The notes under the pieces were generated by a model. It was not told the DNA's origin, ran no database searches, and saw only the letters and a program-made list of their open reading frames with translations. Both the position numbers and the translations under genes were made by a program. A stretch of DNA of 64,000 bases from Myxococcales bacterium (GTDB lineage Bacteria; Myxococcota_A; Polyangia; Polyangiales; Polyangiaceae): contig JAEUKE010000258.1 in NCBI GenBank assembly GCA_016794345.1, positions 62,001-126,000 on the forward strand, in the 5' to 3' direction. Below, in pieces: positions 8,976-17,901 of this stretch (position 1 is its first letter; each line of letters starts with the position of its first letter).

Positions 8976-10933
8976 AACGAGCGCAGGAACGCGGCGAGCG
9001 CGCCCCGGTCCTCGGGCGTCAGGAGGTCGGGCCGCCCCATCTTGCTTCTCGGATCGGAGAGGAGTGCCTCGAGGGTCGCGTAGCGTCCGTCGTGGAAGTA
9101 AGGGCCCGTGCCGGACACGAACCGCAGCGAAGGCGTGTCGAACGCCTCGGTCGGCTGGCCGCCGTCGAGAGCGTGAGACCGACCGTCCGTCCCGCCCGCC
9201 GGGTGACAGGCCCCGCACCCTTGCTCGGCGCCGAAGAAGATCTCGCGCCCGCGCGCGACCCTTTCGTCTGGGTTGCGCGGCGCGGGCGCGGGCGCGCGCT
9301 CGATGAAGCGAGCGAGCGAAGCGGCCTCCTCCTTGTCGAGCCCGACGCCGCCGAGGCGCTTCACCGTCGTGGCCACATACGTCTCGAGCTCGCCTTCGCG
9401 TCCAGTCCAGCCGTAGGGCGCGGTGTGACGGGTTCGACCGGCGAGCATGAGCGTCTGCCGCGGCCCCTCCGGCGTCATCCACGAGAGCGCGTCGTCGCGG
9501 CCGTCGGGGTGACAGCTCGCGCAGCCCATGCCGTCGACCGCGACGCGGAGATCGTCCGTCCGGTAGAAGAGGAGCCGCCCTTCCGCGGAGGCCGCGACCT
9601 CCGGAGCGGGTGCGTAGTCGAGGGCTATCGCCGTCGTGCCCTCGTCGGCGTCCCGAGCCAGATCGATGACCGCGATCTCGCCCGCGAACTGCGAGAAGAC
9701 CACAGCCGTGTCGGTCACGTCGTCCACCGCGACACCGACCGGCCCCGCGGCGACCTCGAACCGCCTGCGCTCGGCGCGCATCGGGTCGGGGACGCGGACG
9801 TCGACCTCCAGGATCGAGTCGATGCCGAGACACGCGATGAGGGCCGTACCGGCCCGCTGCCGAGGGGCGATGGCGCGCGGCAGGAGACACTCGCGCGTGT
9901 AGCGCGCCTCGCTCGTCGCCAGGACCGCGTCCGTGAGGGGGCGACCGCTCGCCGCCTCGAGGACACGAACGACCGGGGCTTGTTTGGGCACGCCGTCGAG
10001 GGGCTCCGAGCCGTAATAGCCGCCCAGCGGGCGGTCGGGCGATCCCGGATCGACGCTGACCTGAGGGACGATGATGCGTTCTCTCCCGCTCGGCGCATCC
10101 GGCTTCTCGGGCTCCGGTGGCGCGCTCCCCCGGAGGCGTGGCGCCGCCGTCTCGCCGCCTCGCCTGGGCTCGACGACGACGCTCGCGAGCGCGTAGCCCT
10201 GCACCCCGACGCGCGCCACCTCGGCCTCCCCCTGCGTGGTCGTCGGCGCGACCTTCTTCGTGCTCATGTCGATGCGCGTCGGCACACCCGCCGCGCTCAC
10301 GTCGACGCGAGAGACGACACCACCCACGAGGTGACTGACCCACGCCTGGCCGGAGCCGTCCACCAGTACCCCTCGCGGATCCCGCGGGAGCGCGACGACC
10401 CGGGTGGGCGTGAAGCTCGAGCCGTCCAGGACCGTGAGCGCGCCAGCAAAGGCGCTCGTCACGACGACGGAATTGTCATCTTGAGAGGCGGCGATTCCCC
10501 AGGGCTCGGCCGGCACCTCGCGCGCGCACAGCGGAGCGATCGGCTCGGACGGCTCGGCACCCGGCTCGAGGACCAAGACGCGGTTCTTGTCGGCCAGCGT
10601 GACGGCGATCCGCCCGTCGGGCAAGACCAGGATCTCGCGAGGAGCCCCGTCGAGCTCCGTGCGCCCAAGAGCACGTCTCCCGCCCACCGCGACCGTGTGG
10701 ATCGCCCTGCTGTCCGCGTCCGCGACGTAGGCGTAGAGCTCGCCACCCACGCGTGCGAGCGCGACCGCCGAGCCCCGACGCTCCGCGCCGGCCGGACGAG
10801 GGATCGTGTGGCTACCCGCGCGCGCGCAGGACCGAGCGTCGAGCGCCTTCACCGCTTCGGTCTCCGCGGGCTTCGCCGGAGCCGAGCCGCACGCGGCCGC
10901 GAAGAGACACAAGGGCGCCACCCATCTCGTCAT
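8972..10933 (-). CDS. Beta-propeller / di-haem cytochrome c peroxidase-like lipoprotein
   Basis: A 653-residue lipoprotein (lipobox LFAAAC). The N-terminal about 400 residues contain propeller-type repeats (AYVADADSRAIHTV, LVLPDGRIAVTL, VVVTSAFAGALTVLDG) like YVTN-type surface propellers. The C-terminal part has two haem c motifs, CASCH (about residue 470) and CGACH (about residue 572), followed by GTGPYFHDGRYATLEALL, as in MauG/di-haem cytochrome c peroxidase proteins. It would work in the periplasm or on the surface in electron transfer or peroxide or cofactor chemistry. It is the first gene of a two-gene operon with the lipoprotein at 8022. The upstream 400 bp to the next tRNA holds only repeats. 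Confidence 0.82.
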   Translation of the reverse strand: MTRWVAPLCLFAAACGSAPAKPAETEAVKALDARSCARAGSHTIPRPAGAERRGSAVALARVGGELYAYVADADSRAIHTVAVGGRRALGRTELDGAPREILVLPDGRIAVTLADKNRVLVLEPGAEPSEPIAPLCAREVPAEPWGIAASQDDNSVVVTSAFAGALTVLDGSSFTPTRVVALPRDPRGVLVDGSGQAWVSHLVGGVVSRVDVSAAGVPTRIDMSTKKVAPTTTQGEAEVARVGVQGYALASVVVEPRRGGETAAPRLRGSAPPEPEKPDAPSGRERIIVPQVSVDPGSPDRPLGGYYGSEPLDGVPKQAPVVRVLEAASGRPLTDAVLATSEARYTRECLLPRAIAPRQRAGTALIACLGIDSILEVDVRVPDPMRAERRRFEVAAGPVGVAVDDVTDTAVVFSQFAGEIAVIDLARDADEGTTAIALDYAPAPEVAASAEGRLLFYRTDDLRVAVDGMGCASCHPDGRDDALSWMTPEGPRQTLMLAGRTRHTAPYGWTGREGELETYVATTVKRLGGVGLDKEEAASLARFIERAPAPAPRNPDERVARGREIFFGAEQGCGACHPAGGTDGRSHALDGGQPTEAFDTPSLRFVSGTGPYFHDGRYATLEALLSDPRSKMGRPDLLTPEDRGALAAFLRSL

Positions 10934-11036
10934 GGCCCGAGAGCAGACCGCGCCCGGCGCCGAATGTTCCGCAGCGTCCGAGGGGGCCAGCCCACCACGA
11001 AATGCCGTTACGGAAACGACGCGAGTCCGGAAGCCG

Positions 11037-11332
11037 GAAGGGCAGGCGGAGCCGCGAGGGCTCCGTTCGATCTGCCTGCTTGTTACGACCCCCTACGGCG
11101 GCCCCCCGACTTTGCGTTTTCCCGGCGGAGAGAGCGGGATGCGACTGCGCTTCGCTCCGTCGGACCTCCCTGCACTCCGTCCACTTCGTGGACTCCGTGC
11201 AGTCCGGTTCGAACCCGGAGCGGACGGAGTCCGCGGAGGGCCGAAGGGCAGGCGGAGCCGCGAGGGCTCCGTTCGATCTGCCTGCTTGTTACGACCCCCT
11301 ACCGGCGGCCCCCCGACTTTGCGTTTTCCCGG

Positions 11333-11347
<15 letters not shown>
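11037..11347. repeat. 104/105-bp direct repeat at the 3' side of tRNA-Ser(CGA)
   Basis: Bases 11037-11140 and 11243-11347 match except for one inserted C (tacggcgg versus taccggcgg), at a period of about 206 bp. As at the GGA gene, the second copy ends inside the tRNA T-arm and the first keeps 14-15 bases of the tRNA 3' end before changing to gcgggatgcgac. Each copy contains the hairpin cggagcc-gcgag-ggctccg. The spacer holds ccac-ttc-gtgg and ccgg-ttcgaac-ccgg dyads. The gene-free stretch 10934-11332 contains nothing else that I can identify. Confidence 0.9.
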
Positions 11348-11417
<70 letters not shown>

Positions 11418-11495
11418 GCCGCGGAACATGGCAGAACGAGGGGGGCCTGGTCAAGCCGTGGATCGCAGGGGCCGGTTGAGATATTCGGGGAGCCC

Positions 11496-13478
11496 ATGGC
11501 GGAGACGGCCGATCTGCGCTCGGCCCCCAAAGCGCGCCCCTCGTCCCACACGGCTCACGACGGCCACGGAGACGCCAACCTCTGGAAGCTCGCCCTCGGA
11601 GCCCTGGGCGTCGTGTACGGCGACATCGGGACGAGCCCGCTCTACGCCGTGAAGGAGTGCGTCCACGGCCCCCACAGCGTTCCGCCGAACGAGCCAAACG
11701 TCATGGGCCTGCTCTCGCTCATGTTCTGGGCGGTGACGCTGGTCGTCAGCTTCAAATACGTCATCTTCGTCCTCCGCGCGAACAACCAGGGCGAAGGCGG
11801 CGTCCTCGCGATGCTCGCCCTCCTTCCTGAAGGAAAGCCGCGCAAGGTCGTGGGCACGGTCGGCCTGCTCACCAGCATCGTCCTCATCGGCTCTTGCCTT
11901 CTCTACGGCGAGGGCATCATCACGCCCGCCATCAGCGTGCTCAGCGCGGTCGAGGGGCTCGGGGTCGCCACCCACGCCTTCGAGAAGCTCATCGTCCCGA
12001 TCACCGTCGTCATCCTGATTGCGCTCTTCGCCGTGCAGAAGCGCGGCACAGGGACCATCGGCCGCGTCTTCGGACCGATCATGATCGCCTGGTTCCTCGC
12101 CCTCGCCGGGCTGGGGGTCTGGGCCATCCTGAAGTACCCCAAGGTCCTCCTTTCGCTGTCGCCGACCTACGCGGTGGACTTCTTCCGGCACAACGGCACA
12201 CACGGCTTCACGGTCCTGGGCTCGGTCGTGCTCTGCATCACGGGCAGCGAAGCGCTCTACGCCGACATGGGCCATTTCGGCCCGAAGCCGATCCGGCTCG
12301 CGTGGTTCAGCCTGACCATGCCTGCCCTCGCCCTCAACTACCTGGGTCAGGGCGCGCTCCTCCTGGCGAACCCGGCGGACGCGGAGACGATCGCCAAGAA
12401 CCCGTTCTATTCGCTCGTCCCCCAGGGGCCGGCGATTTACCCGCTCGTCGCGCTCGCGACGGCCGCGACGGTCATCGCCTCGCAAGCGCTCATCTCAGGC
12501 GCGTATTCGCTCACGCGCCAGGCTGTCCAGCTCGGCTTCTTGCCCCGTGTGCGCATTCTGCACACGTCCAGCGAAGCCGAAGGCCAGATCTTCATCCCCG
12601 AGGTGAACGGCGCGCTCGCGGTCGGTTGCATCGCGCTCGTCCTCGCCTTCCAGAGCTCGTCGAAGCTGGCCGCCGCGTACGGCATCGCCGTCATGGGGAC
12701 GATGGCCATCACCTCGACGGCCTTCTTCATGGTCTGCCTGCGCCGCTGGGACTGGCCGCTCTACAAGGCGCTCCCGCTCTATCTGCTCTTCGTCTCGGTC
12801 GAGCTCGTCTTCCTCTCGTCCAACCTCGTGAAGTTCTTCGACGGCGGCTTCGTGCCGCTCGTCATCGCCGCCGCGCTGTTCATGACCATGCGCGTCTGGA
12901 AGCGCGGCCGCGGCCTCCTCGCGCAGCACTTCGCGCGCGCCTCGAAGCCCCTCGACGACTTCCTCGAAGGAGTCGGCCGCGGCGTCTACAATCACGGCGA
13001 CGGCAAGGAGCTCCAGCTGCTTCGCCCGCAGGGCGTGGCCGTCTTCCTGACGAGCAACCCGACCGGCACCCCCCCTCTCCTCATGCACCACGCGAGGCAC
13101 AACCGCGCGATCCACAGCACAGTGCTCCTTGTCACGGTGCTCAACGAGAAGGTGCCGAGGGTGACCGAACGCCACGTCGAGGTGGAGCCGCTCCTGCACG
13201 GGTTCTTCCGCGTCCGGATCCGCGTCGGCTTCATGGAGACGCCGGACGTCCCGGCCGCGCTCGCGGAGGCTGCGAAGCTCTTCGACGAGCCGTTCGATCT
13301 CGAAGACGTGACGTATTACCTCGGCCGCGAGACGCTGCTCGCCTCCGCACACGGGGACATGGGCCGCCAAGCCGAGCGCCTGTTCGCGTTCCTGTCTCGG
13401 AACTCCAACCAGGCTCCGAGCTACTTCGGCATTCCGCCACAACGCGTGGTCGAGATCGGCATGCAGGTCGATCTCTGA
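11496..13478 (+). CDS. kup: Kup potassium uptake permease, copy 1
   Basis: A 660-residue Kup/HAK/KT family K+ importer (proton-coupled uptake through the inner membrane). The family hallmark GVVYGDIGTSPLYA lies in TM1 at about residue 38, followed by about 12 membrane helices, including YGEGIITPAISVLSAVEG and SGAYSLTRQAVQLG, and then the hydrophilic C-terminal domain of about 200 residues ending YFGIPPQRVVEIGMQ. The length is normal for the family. A close paralogue lies at 17902-19911. It is the first gene of the K+ cluster, and the histidine-kinase gene follows within a few bases. Confidence 0.97.
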   Translation: MAETADLRSAPKARPSSHTAHDGHGDANLWKLALGALGVVYGDIGTSPLYAVKECVHGPHSVPPNEPNVMGLLSLMFWAVTLVVSFKYVIFVLRANNQGEGGVLAMLALLPEGKPRKVVGTVGLLTSIVLIGSCLLYGEGIITPAISVLSAVEGLGVATHAFEKLIVPITVVILIALFAVQKRGTGTIGRVFGPIMIAWFLALAGLGVWAILKYPKVLLSLSPTYAVDFFRHNGTHGFTVLGSVVLCITGSEALYADMGHFGPKPIRLAWFSLTMPALALNYLGQGALLLANPADAETIAKNPFYSLVPQGPAIYPLVALATAATVIASQALISGAYSLTRQAVQLGFLPRVRILHTSSEAEGQIFIPEVNGALAVGCIALVLAFQSSSKLAAAYGIAVMGTMAITSTAFFMVCLRRWDWPLYKALPLYLLFVSVELVFLSSNLVKFFDGGFVPLVIAAALFMTMRVWKRGRGLLAQHFARASKPLDDFLEGVGRGVYNHGDGKELQLLRPQGVAVFLTSNPTGTPPLLMHHARHNRAIHSTVLLVTVLNEKVPRVTERHVEVEPLLHGFFRVRIRVGFMETPDVPAALAEAAKLFDEPFDLEDVTYYLGRETLLASAHGDMGRQAERLFAFLSRNSNQAPSYFGIPPQRVVEIGMQVDL

Positions 13479-13491
13479 CTTTCGCCAGCGC

Positions 13492-14775
13492 GTGGAGCGT
13501 GCGACCCTCCCGCCCATGGTGGAGGGCCCGTCGAGCGCGCCCTTCGCGAGCGTTCGGCTCCAGCTCGCGAAGCTCCGGATCAGCGACGAGCTGACGCTGC
13601 GAGAGGCGTGTGTGAACGCCTGCCGGCTCAGCGCCGAGACGCTCGGAATCGCTCGCGTCGGGGTCTGGGTCTTCGAGGAAGACCACTCGCTGCTCCGGTG
13701 CATCGCCCTCCACGAGTCCCGCAGCGCCCGCGCGGTGGCGGTTCCCGAGCTCCGCGCGACGGAGTTCCCCACGTACGTCGATGCCCTCCGAGGCCGGCGG
13801 TGGATCGCCGCGGACGACGCCATCGCGCACCCGCTCACGAAGGAGCTCAAGCTCGCCTACCTCGAGCCGCAAGGCATCGTCGCGATGCTCGATGCGCCGA
13901 TCTTCCGCGGCGAGGATTTGTTCGGGATCGTCTGCCACGAGCACGACGTGAGCCGCGTCTGGTCCGAGCACGATCGCGCGTTCGCCGGGACGATCGCCGA
14001 CATCCTCGCGCTCCTGTTCGAGCAAGCCGGACACGTCACCTCGGAGCGCCGACGACGCGCCCTCGAGGCGGAGCGTCGCCACGCGCTGAAGCTCGAGCTC
14101 ATCGCGCGAATGGCGCTCAGCGTCGCCCACGACGTGAACAACGTGCTGACCACGGTCCAGCTGCTCGTCGGCGGCCTCGTCAACAACCCGGCGGTCGCTC
14201 CCATCGCACACGACGTTCTCGACGCCCTCGGGGCCGGCGCCGCCCTCACGCGGGAGCTCCTGGAGATGGCGAAGCAGCAGCCGAGCGAGTCCCCCGTCCC
14301 CGCCGACGTCACGGCCACCACGGCCGGGCTCCTCGGCGTGCTGCGCGCGCTGACGCGCGGGCAAGCCACGGTCACGTTGGCCGCGCCGGCGGCGCCGCTC
14401 GTCGTCACGGCCACGGCGAATCAGCTCCAGCAGATCTTGCTGAACCTCGTGATCAACGCGCGCGACGCGATCAAGACCGGCGGCCTCATCGCCGTGTCGG
14501 TCGAGCGCCTCGAGCGCGACGGCAGAGACATGGCTCGGCTGCGCGTCCAGGACTCCGGCGCCGGGATACCGGAAGAGGTCCGCGCGCGCCTCTTCGAGCC
14601 CTACTTCAGCACAAAGCCGAGCGGAACGGGGCTGGGGCTCACGCTCGTCCGCGAGATGGTCGAGTCCTGCGGAGGGTCGATCGAGGTGGAGTCGGCGGTC
14701 GGTGCGGGCACGACTTTCGACGTGTGGCTTCCGCTCGCCGACCCCACGCTTCCGTCAGCCGCGCCTGGCTCGTAG
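13492..14775 (+). CDS. Soluble GAF-domain sensor histidine kinase
   Basis: A 427-residue cytoplasmic kinase from GTG 13492, or 419 from ATG 13516. Residues about 15-180 form a GAF-like sensor (SAETLGIARVGVWVFEED and AMLDAPIFRGEDLFGIVCHE). Then come the phospho-acceptor region with His213 in LSVAHDVNNVLTT, the N box LLNLVINARDAI, the G1 box DSGAGIPEE and the G2 region SGTGLGLTLVREM. No membrane helix is present. No response regulator is adjacent. It follows kup by 13 bases and is probably cotranscribed, suggesting a link to potassium or osmotic state, but this is inference. The last 21 bases overlap the convergent radical SAM gene. Confidence 0.88.
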   Translation: MERATLPPMVEGPSSAPFASVRLQLAKLRISDELTLREACVNACRLSAETLGIARVGVWVFEEDHSLLRCIALHESRSARAVAVPELRATEFPTYVDALRGRRWIAADDAIAHPLTKELKLAYLEPQGIVAMLDAPIFRGEDLFGIVCHEHDVSRVWSEHDRAFAGTIADILALLFEQAGHVTSERRRRALEAERRHALKLELIARMALSVAHDVNNVLTTVQLLVGGLVNNPAVAPIAHDVLDALGAGAALTRELLEMAKQQPSESPVPADVTATTAGLLGVLRALTRGQATVTLAAPAAPLVVTATANQLQQILLNLVINARDAIKTGGLIAVSVERLERDGRDMARLRVQDSGAGIPEEVRARLFEPYFSTKPSGTGLGLTLVREMVESCGGSIEVESAVGAGTTFDVWLPLADPTLPSAAPGS

Positions 14776-16818
14776 CGCGTTCGGCCGCGCGTCGGGCCTA
14801 CGCCCGGCCGCGCGCTCCTCAGGAGCTCGCCCGGGCACGAGGCGGTACGTCCGCGTGCGCGCGCGGAGCGCCGGCATGCCCTCCACGCACTGCGCATAGA
14901 GATCGCGCGAGACCGCCCGCTCTTCGTGGACGAGGCGCGACCAGACCTCTCCGTCCCGCTCCGAGGCAGCGGCGGCGCGGAGGACGTCGAAGCGCGTCGT
15001 CCGCTCGATCGGCTTGCCTCCGAGCACCTTGCCGGGGCGCCTCGCCGCCAGGTCGCGAAACACACTCGGGCCGAATCGATCGTAGTAGAGCAACGTGTGC
15101 GCCGTGGAGACCGCGCCCGCCCACGGGTAGGTGCGGAGCAGCCAATGCGACGAGAGCTCCCCGAGCGCCTCGTCGACGACGGCGCGGTCCTCCCCCGTCT
15201 TCGAAGGCGCGCGCTCCTCGTAGAAGAGGCCGAGGCCGAGCTCGTCGCCCTCGAGCTGCCAGGTCTCGCGGAGGCCAAACGCGGCGGGGTCTTGCGCGAC
15301 GAGCGAGCCGTGTGTGAGGCCGAACTCACCGACGATGAAGACGCCAAGCTTGTCGCGTTTGGCGGCAAGGAATTCGAGCGTCGCGAGCGCCTCGTCCCGC
15401 GTCTCGGTCGGGAACTCCGTGAAACACATCGCCTCCGCCGCGACCCCGGCGCCCGCCAGGTTGTCGATCACCTCGCCCACGACCGCGACGGGAGGCCCCT
15501 TGTCGATCAAGGAGAGCACGCGATCGTCCCCCGACTCGACCCCGAGCGCGCACGCGATTGCTCCCGCGTCGGCGAGGACCTTCGCTCGCTCGGGTGTGAG
15601 GTATTTCTCCGGCTTGAGATCCGTCGCCCACCGAATGTCGAGCTTCGCCTCGAGCATCGCCTTCGACAACGCGACGAGCGTCTTCGGCGCGACGGAGTCC
15701 TGCGAGAAATAGAAGCGCCGCGTACCGAACCTGTCCCGCAAGGAGCGCAGGTGGGCCGTGATCGCCGCGACCGGCCGCTCTCGATATTTCGCCGTCCCCA
15801 CCTCCGCGAGCCCGTAATGGCAAAACGTGCACTTCCCCCAATAACACCCCCGCGTGGGGTCGTACGGGAGCACCACCTCAGGCGAGAAATACCGATCGAG
15901 CGGCATCCCGTCGAAGTCCGGAGCCGGAAGCGCCTTCAGGTCCTCCATGCCGTGTCCGGCCAGGACCCGCGCCCCGAGGAGCTTGTCGCGCAGGACGACG
16001 TTGGGGATCTTTCGCAGGCTCCCGGCCGACTCGACCGCCTTCACCAGCTCGAGCAACGTGTGCTCTCCCTCATAGAGGACCGCCGAATCGAAGGGCCCCA
16101 GCGCTCGCGCCAGGGCGCTGCCCTCGAGGCGGATCATCATCTGGGTGATGCCAGGCCCGCCGCATGTGAGGTGGACGCCCGGGAGCGCGGTTCGCAGCTG
16201 GTGAGCAAATGCGTAAGCGGGCTGGAGCTGCCCGGGAAAACACACGGACAACCCGATGACCGCAGGCTTCTCCGCGCGGAGGCGAGGGATGAGCGAGCGC
16301 GCGACGTAGTCGAAGAACGGGTTGCGCTCGGCCTCGGCCTCCTTGGCGGCGTCCTCCGGGGTGAGGAGCCCGAACGGCGTGCGGTAGACGGTGAAGTCGA
16401 CCGTGAGCGGGTGGTACGCAGCCGAGACCGCGCGCAAGGACGCGCCGACGGTCGTGACGGCGTCCGCGTAGCGGTCCGGGTCGTAGAAGGCGACCGGGTC
16501 CCGCAGGATCGCCTTTGCCTCGGCGATGCCGCGCGGGGCAGCGTGCGCGTCGGCGAGAGCGAAGGTGAGCGCGGCGAGCTCCAGCTGCGCCTCGTGAGCG
16601 AGCGCCGGCCGAGCCTCGAGCTCCACGAGCCGGCTCTCGATGTGGTCTCGCACGGCGGTCAGCCCCGCGGGGGACAAGATCTCGTCCCAGGCTTCGACGT
16701 TGGCGTCGATCGGAACCACCCGAGCGCCAGCGCTCCGGAGGAAGCCCGTGAGCGTGGGCAAGGCGAGGTACGGCGCCGTGGGATCGCACGTCGGCGGGTA
16801 CACGAGGGCGATCGTCAT
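14755..16818 (-). CDS. B12-binding-type radical SAM enzyme, orphan
   Basis: A 687-residue protein, start ATG 16818 (MTIALVYPPT). The N-terminal part (about residues 1-260) resembles the cobalamin-binding Rossmann domain of class B radical SAM enzymes (VIGLSVCFPGQLQPAYAFA, then CGGPGITQMM and VLYEGEHTLLELV). The radical SAM cluster motif is RGCYWGKCTFCHYG, in the C-x4-C-x2-C form used by several B12/radical SAM families; conserved segments FYFSQDSV and ALGVESGDDRVL follow. It would cleave S-adenosylmethionine with a 4Fe-4S cluster, perhaps for a methylation. No clear substrate, precursor peptide or partner gene is adjacent. It interrupts the K+ genes on the opposite strand. Confidence 0.85.
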   Translation of the reverse strand: MTIALVYPPTCDPTAPYLALPTLTGFLRSAGARVVPIDANVEAWDEILSPAGLTAVRDHIESRLVELEARPALAHEAQLELAALTFALADAHAAPRGIAEAKAILRDPVAFYDPDRYADAVTTVGASLRAVSAAYHPLTVDFTVYRTPFGLLTPEDAAKEAEAERNPFFDYVARSLIPRLRAEKPAVIGLSVCFPGQLQPAYAFAHQLRTALPGVHLTCGGPGITQMMIRLEGSALARALGPFDSAVLYEGEHTLLELVKAVESAGSLRKIPNVVLRDKLLGARVLAGHGMEDLKALPAPDFDGMPLDRYFSPEVVLPYDPTRGCYWGKCTFCHYGLAEVGTAKYRERPVAAITAHLRSLRDRFGTRRFYFSQDSVAPKTLVALSKAMLEAKLDIRWATDLKPEKYLTPERAKVLADAGAIACALGVESGDDRVLSLIDKGPPVAVVGEVIDNLAGAGVAAEAMCFTEFPTETRDEALATLEFLAAKRDKLGVFIVGEFGLTHGSLVAQDPAAFGLRETWQLEGDELGLGLFYEERAPSKTGEDRAVVDEALGELSSHWLLRTYPWAGAVSTAHTLLYYDRFGPSVFRDLAARRPGKVLGGKPIERTTRFDVLRAAAASERDGEVWSRLVHEERAVSRDLYAQCVEGMPALRARTRTYRLVPGRAPEERAAGRRPDARPNALRARRG

Positions 16819-16929
16819 GGTGAGGCGCCGGAGGATTACCACGTGGCAAACGCGCTGCCTACCGCGCCATGTTGCCCCACTCGGAGCCACTCAAGCACGC
16901 GACGTTTCGTTTGAGCCCAAACTATATTC

Positions 16930-17066
16930 TGGTAGAACTGCTGAATGGGAGACGATTGGGCCTCGGAGAGCCCCCCGCGGCTCGGACGTCGCGCGGCGCC
17001 ACCCTGGCCTTCACGGCCGCGCTCGGGCTGGCGGCCGCGCGCGCCCTCCGGCGGGAGGCGCGATGA
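16930..17066 (+). pseudogene. Tail of a sugar ABC transporter permease (fragment)
   Basis: An open frame ending at 17066 whose last 30 residues (TLAFTAALGLAAARALRRE) look like the final membrane helix and basic tail of a MalF-type permease. Its stop overlaps the start of the MalG-like fragment in the normal ATGA way seen between paired permease genes. The rest of the protein is missing. An AT-rich patch with TATATT at about 16923 lies just before it and may be the promoter region for the divergent genes. Fragment identity is inferred mainly from context. Confidence 0.4.
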
Positions 17067-17538
17067 AGCGGGCGTGGGGCGCGCTGCTCGTGGCGGTCGC
17101 GGTCGCGTTCTGCGCGGGTCCCGTCGCCTGGCAGATCGTCACCTCCGTACGCCCCGAGAGCGAGCTCGCCGAGATCGGGCTGCCGACCTCGATCTCGCTG
17201 GAGGCCTACGAAGCCGTGCTCACACGGCACGCCTTCTCTCGCGCGCTCCTCTCGAGCGCCATCGTCGCGATGGCTACGACGGCGCTGTCCCTCGTCATCT
17301 CGGCGGCGGCGGCGTTCGCCCTGGCCAAGCTCCGCTTGCGATCACGCCGGACCCTGCTCGCGGGTGCCCTCGCGTGCTCCATGCTCCCTCCCATCGTCAC
17401 GGTCAGCCCGCTCTACCTCCTCATGCAGCTCGTAGGGCTGCGGGACGAGCTCGGCGGGCCGGTCAGCTCGCGTACGTCAGCTTCGATGCCGCCAGGGTGC
17501 ACTTCTTCGCGCGAACCGAAGGAACGAGACTCGGCTGA
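17063..17538 (+). pseudogene. Truncated MalG-type permease joined to an ABC ATPase tail
   Basis: From ATG 17063 the sequence encodes the first about 130 residues of a sugar ABC permease (signal-anchor helix, QIVTSVRPESELAEIG, the domain entrance FSRALLSSAIVAMATT, AAFALAKLRLRS and SMLPPIVTVSPLYLLM). At about 17455 similarity stops abruptly. In the next frame the sequence reads GQLAYVSFDAARVHFFA and ends TRLG-stop at 17538, which resembles the end of a MalK/UgpC-type ATP-binding protein (the FDPxRVHLFD tail). The permease C-terminal half with the EAA loop and nearly all of the ATPase are gone. The likely history is one internal deletion in a malFGK-like operon. The product cannot work. Confidence 0.72.
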
Positions 17539-17776
17539 CGGGCGCGCCCCGACGAAAGACCGCCGGCGGGAGCAAGATGAGCGCGATGACCGCGATCGAC
17601 GCTTCGGCGCCGAACACCTCGCCGACGGCGAAGCCGGCAGCGACTCGGAGCAGACTGACGGCCCAGACGAAGCCGAGGACCGGAAGCAGATCGCCATCCG
17701 CGCGACGGCCGTCGCGCGAACCAAACGGCTCCGCGCGAGGCGCGGCGACCCGGTACGGTGAGCCTCTTCCGTCCAC
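17477..17776 (-). other. Possible small membrane-protein ORF or fragment
   Basis: A 99-codon frame on the minus strand with two hydrophobic stretches (LLPVLGFVWAVSLLRV, and ASIAVIALILLPPAVF, about residues 29-68) and polar ends. The hydrophobic pattern is more protein-like than the usual antisense frames here. However, its 3' end runs antisense to the ABC ATPase tail and the start is only a GTG. It may be what is left of another membrane-protein gene at the deletion site. No family is recognised. Confidence 0.3.
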
Positions 17777-17901
17777 CCCGCCACCTTATCCGCCGCGGCG
17801 TCAGCGGCGCGCCAGGAGGCGCCGCACCGGCATCAAGATTTCATCAAGACGTACGCCGGGGCGCACCGCGCGTGAGCGCCGTGGAGTATCCATGCCGCAT
17901 C

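Noticed and set aside
16869..17066. A 65-residue ORF next to the radical SAM gene as a RiPP precursor
   Set aside because: Its end looks like a permease helix and overlaps the MalG-type start; there is no leader/core pattern, and the radical SAM gene lies on the other strand.
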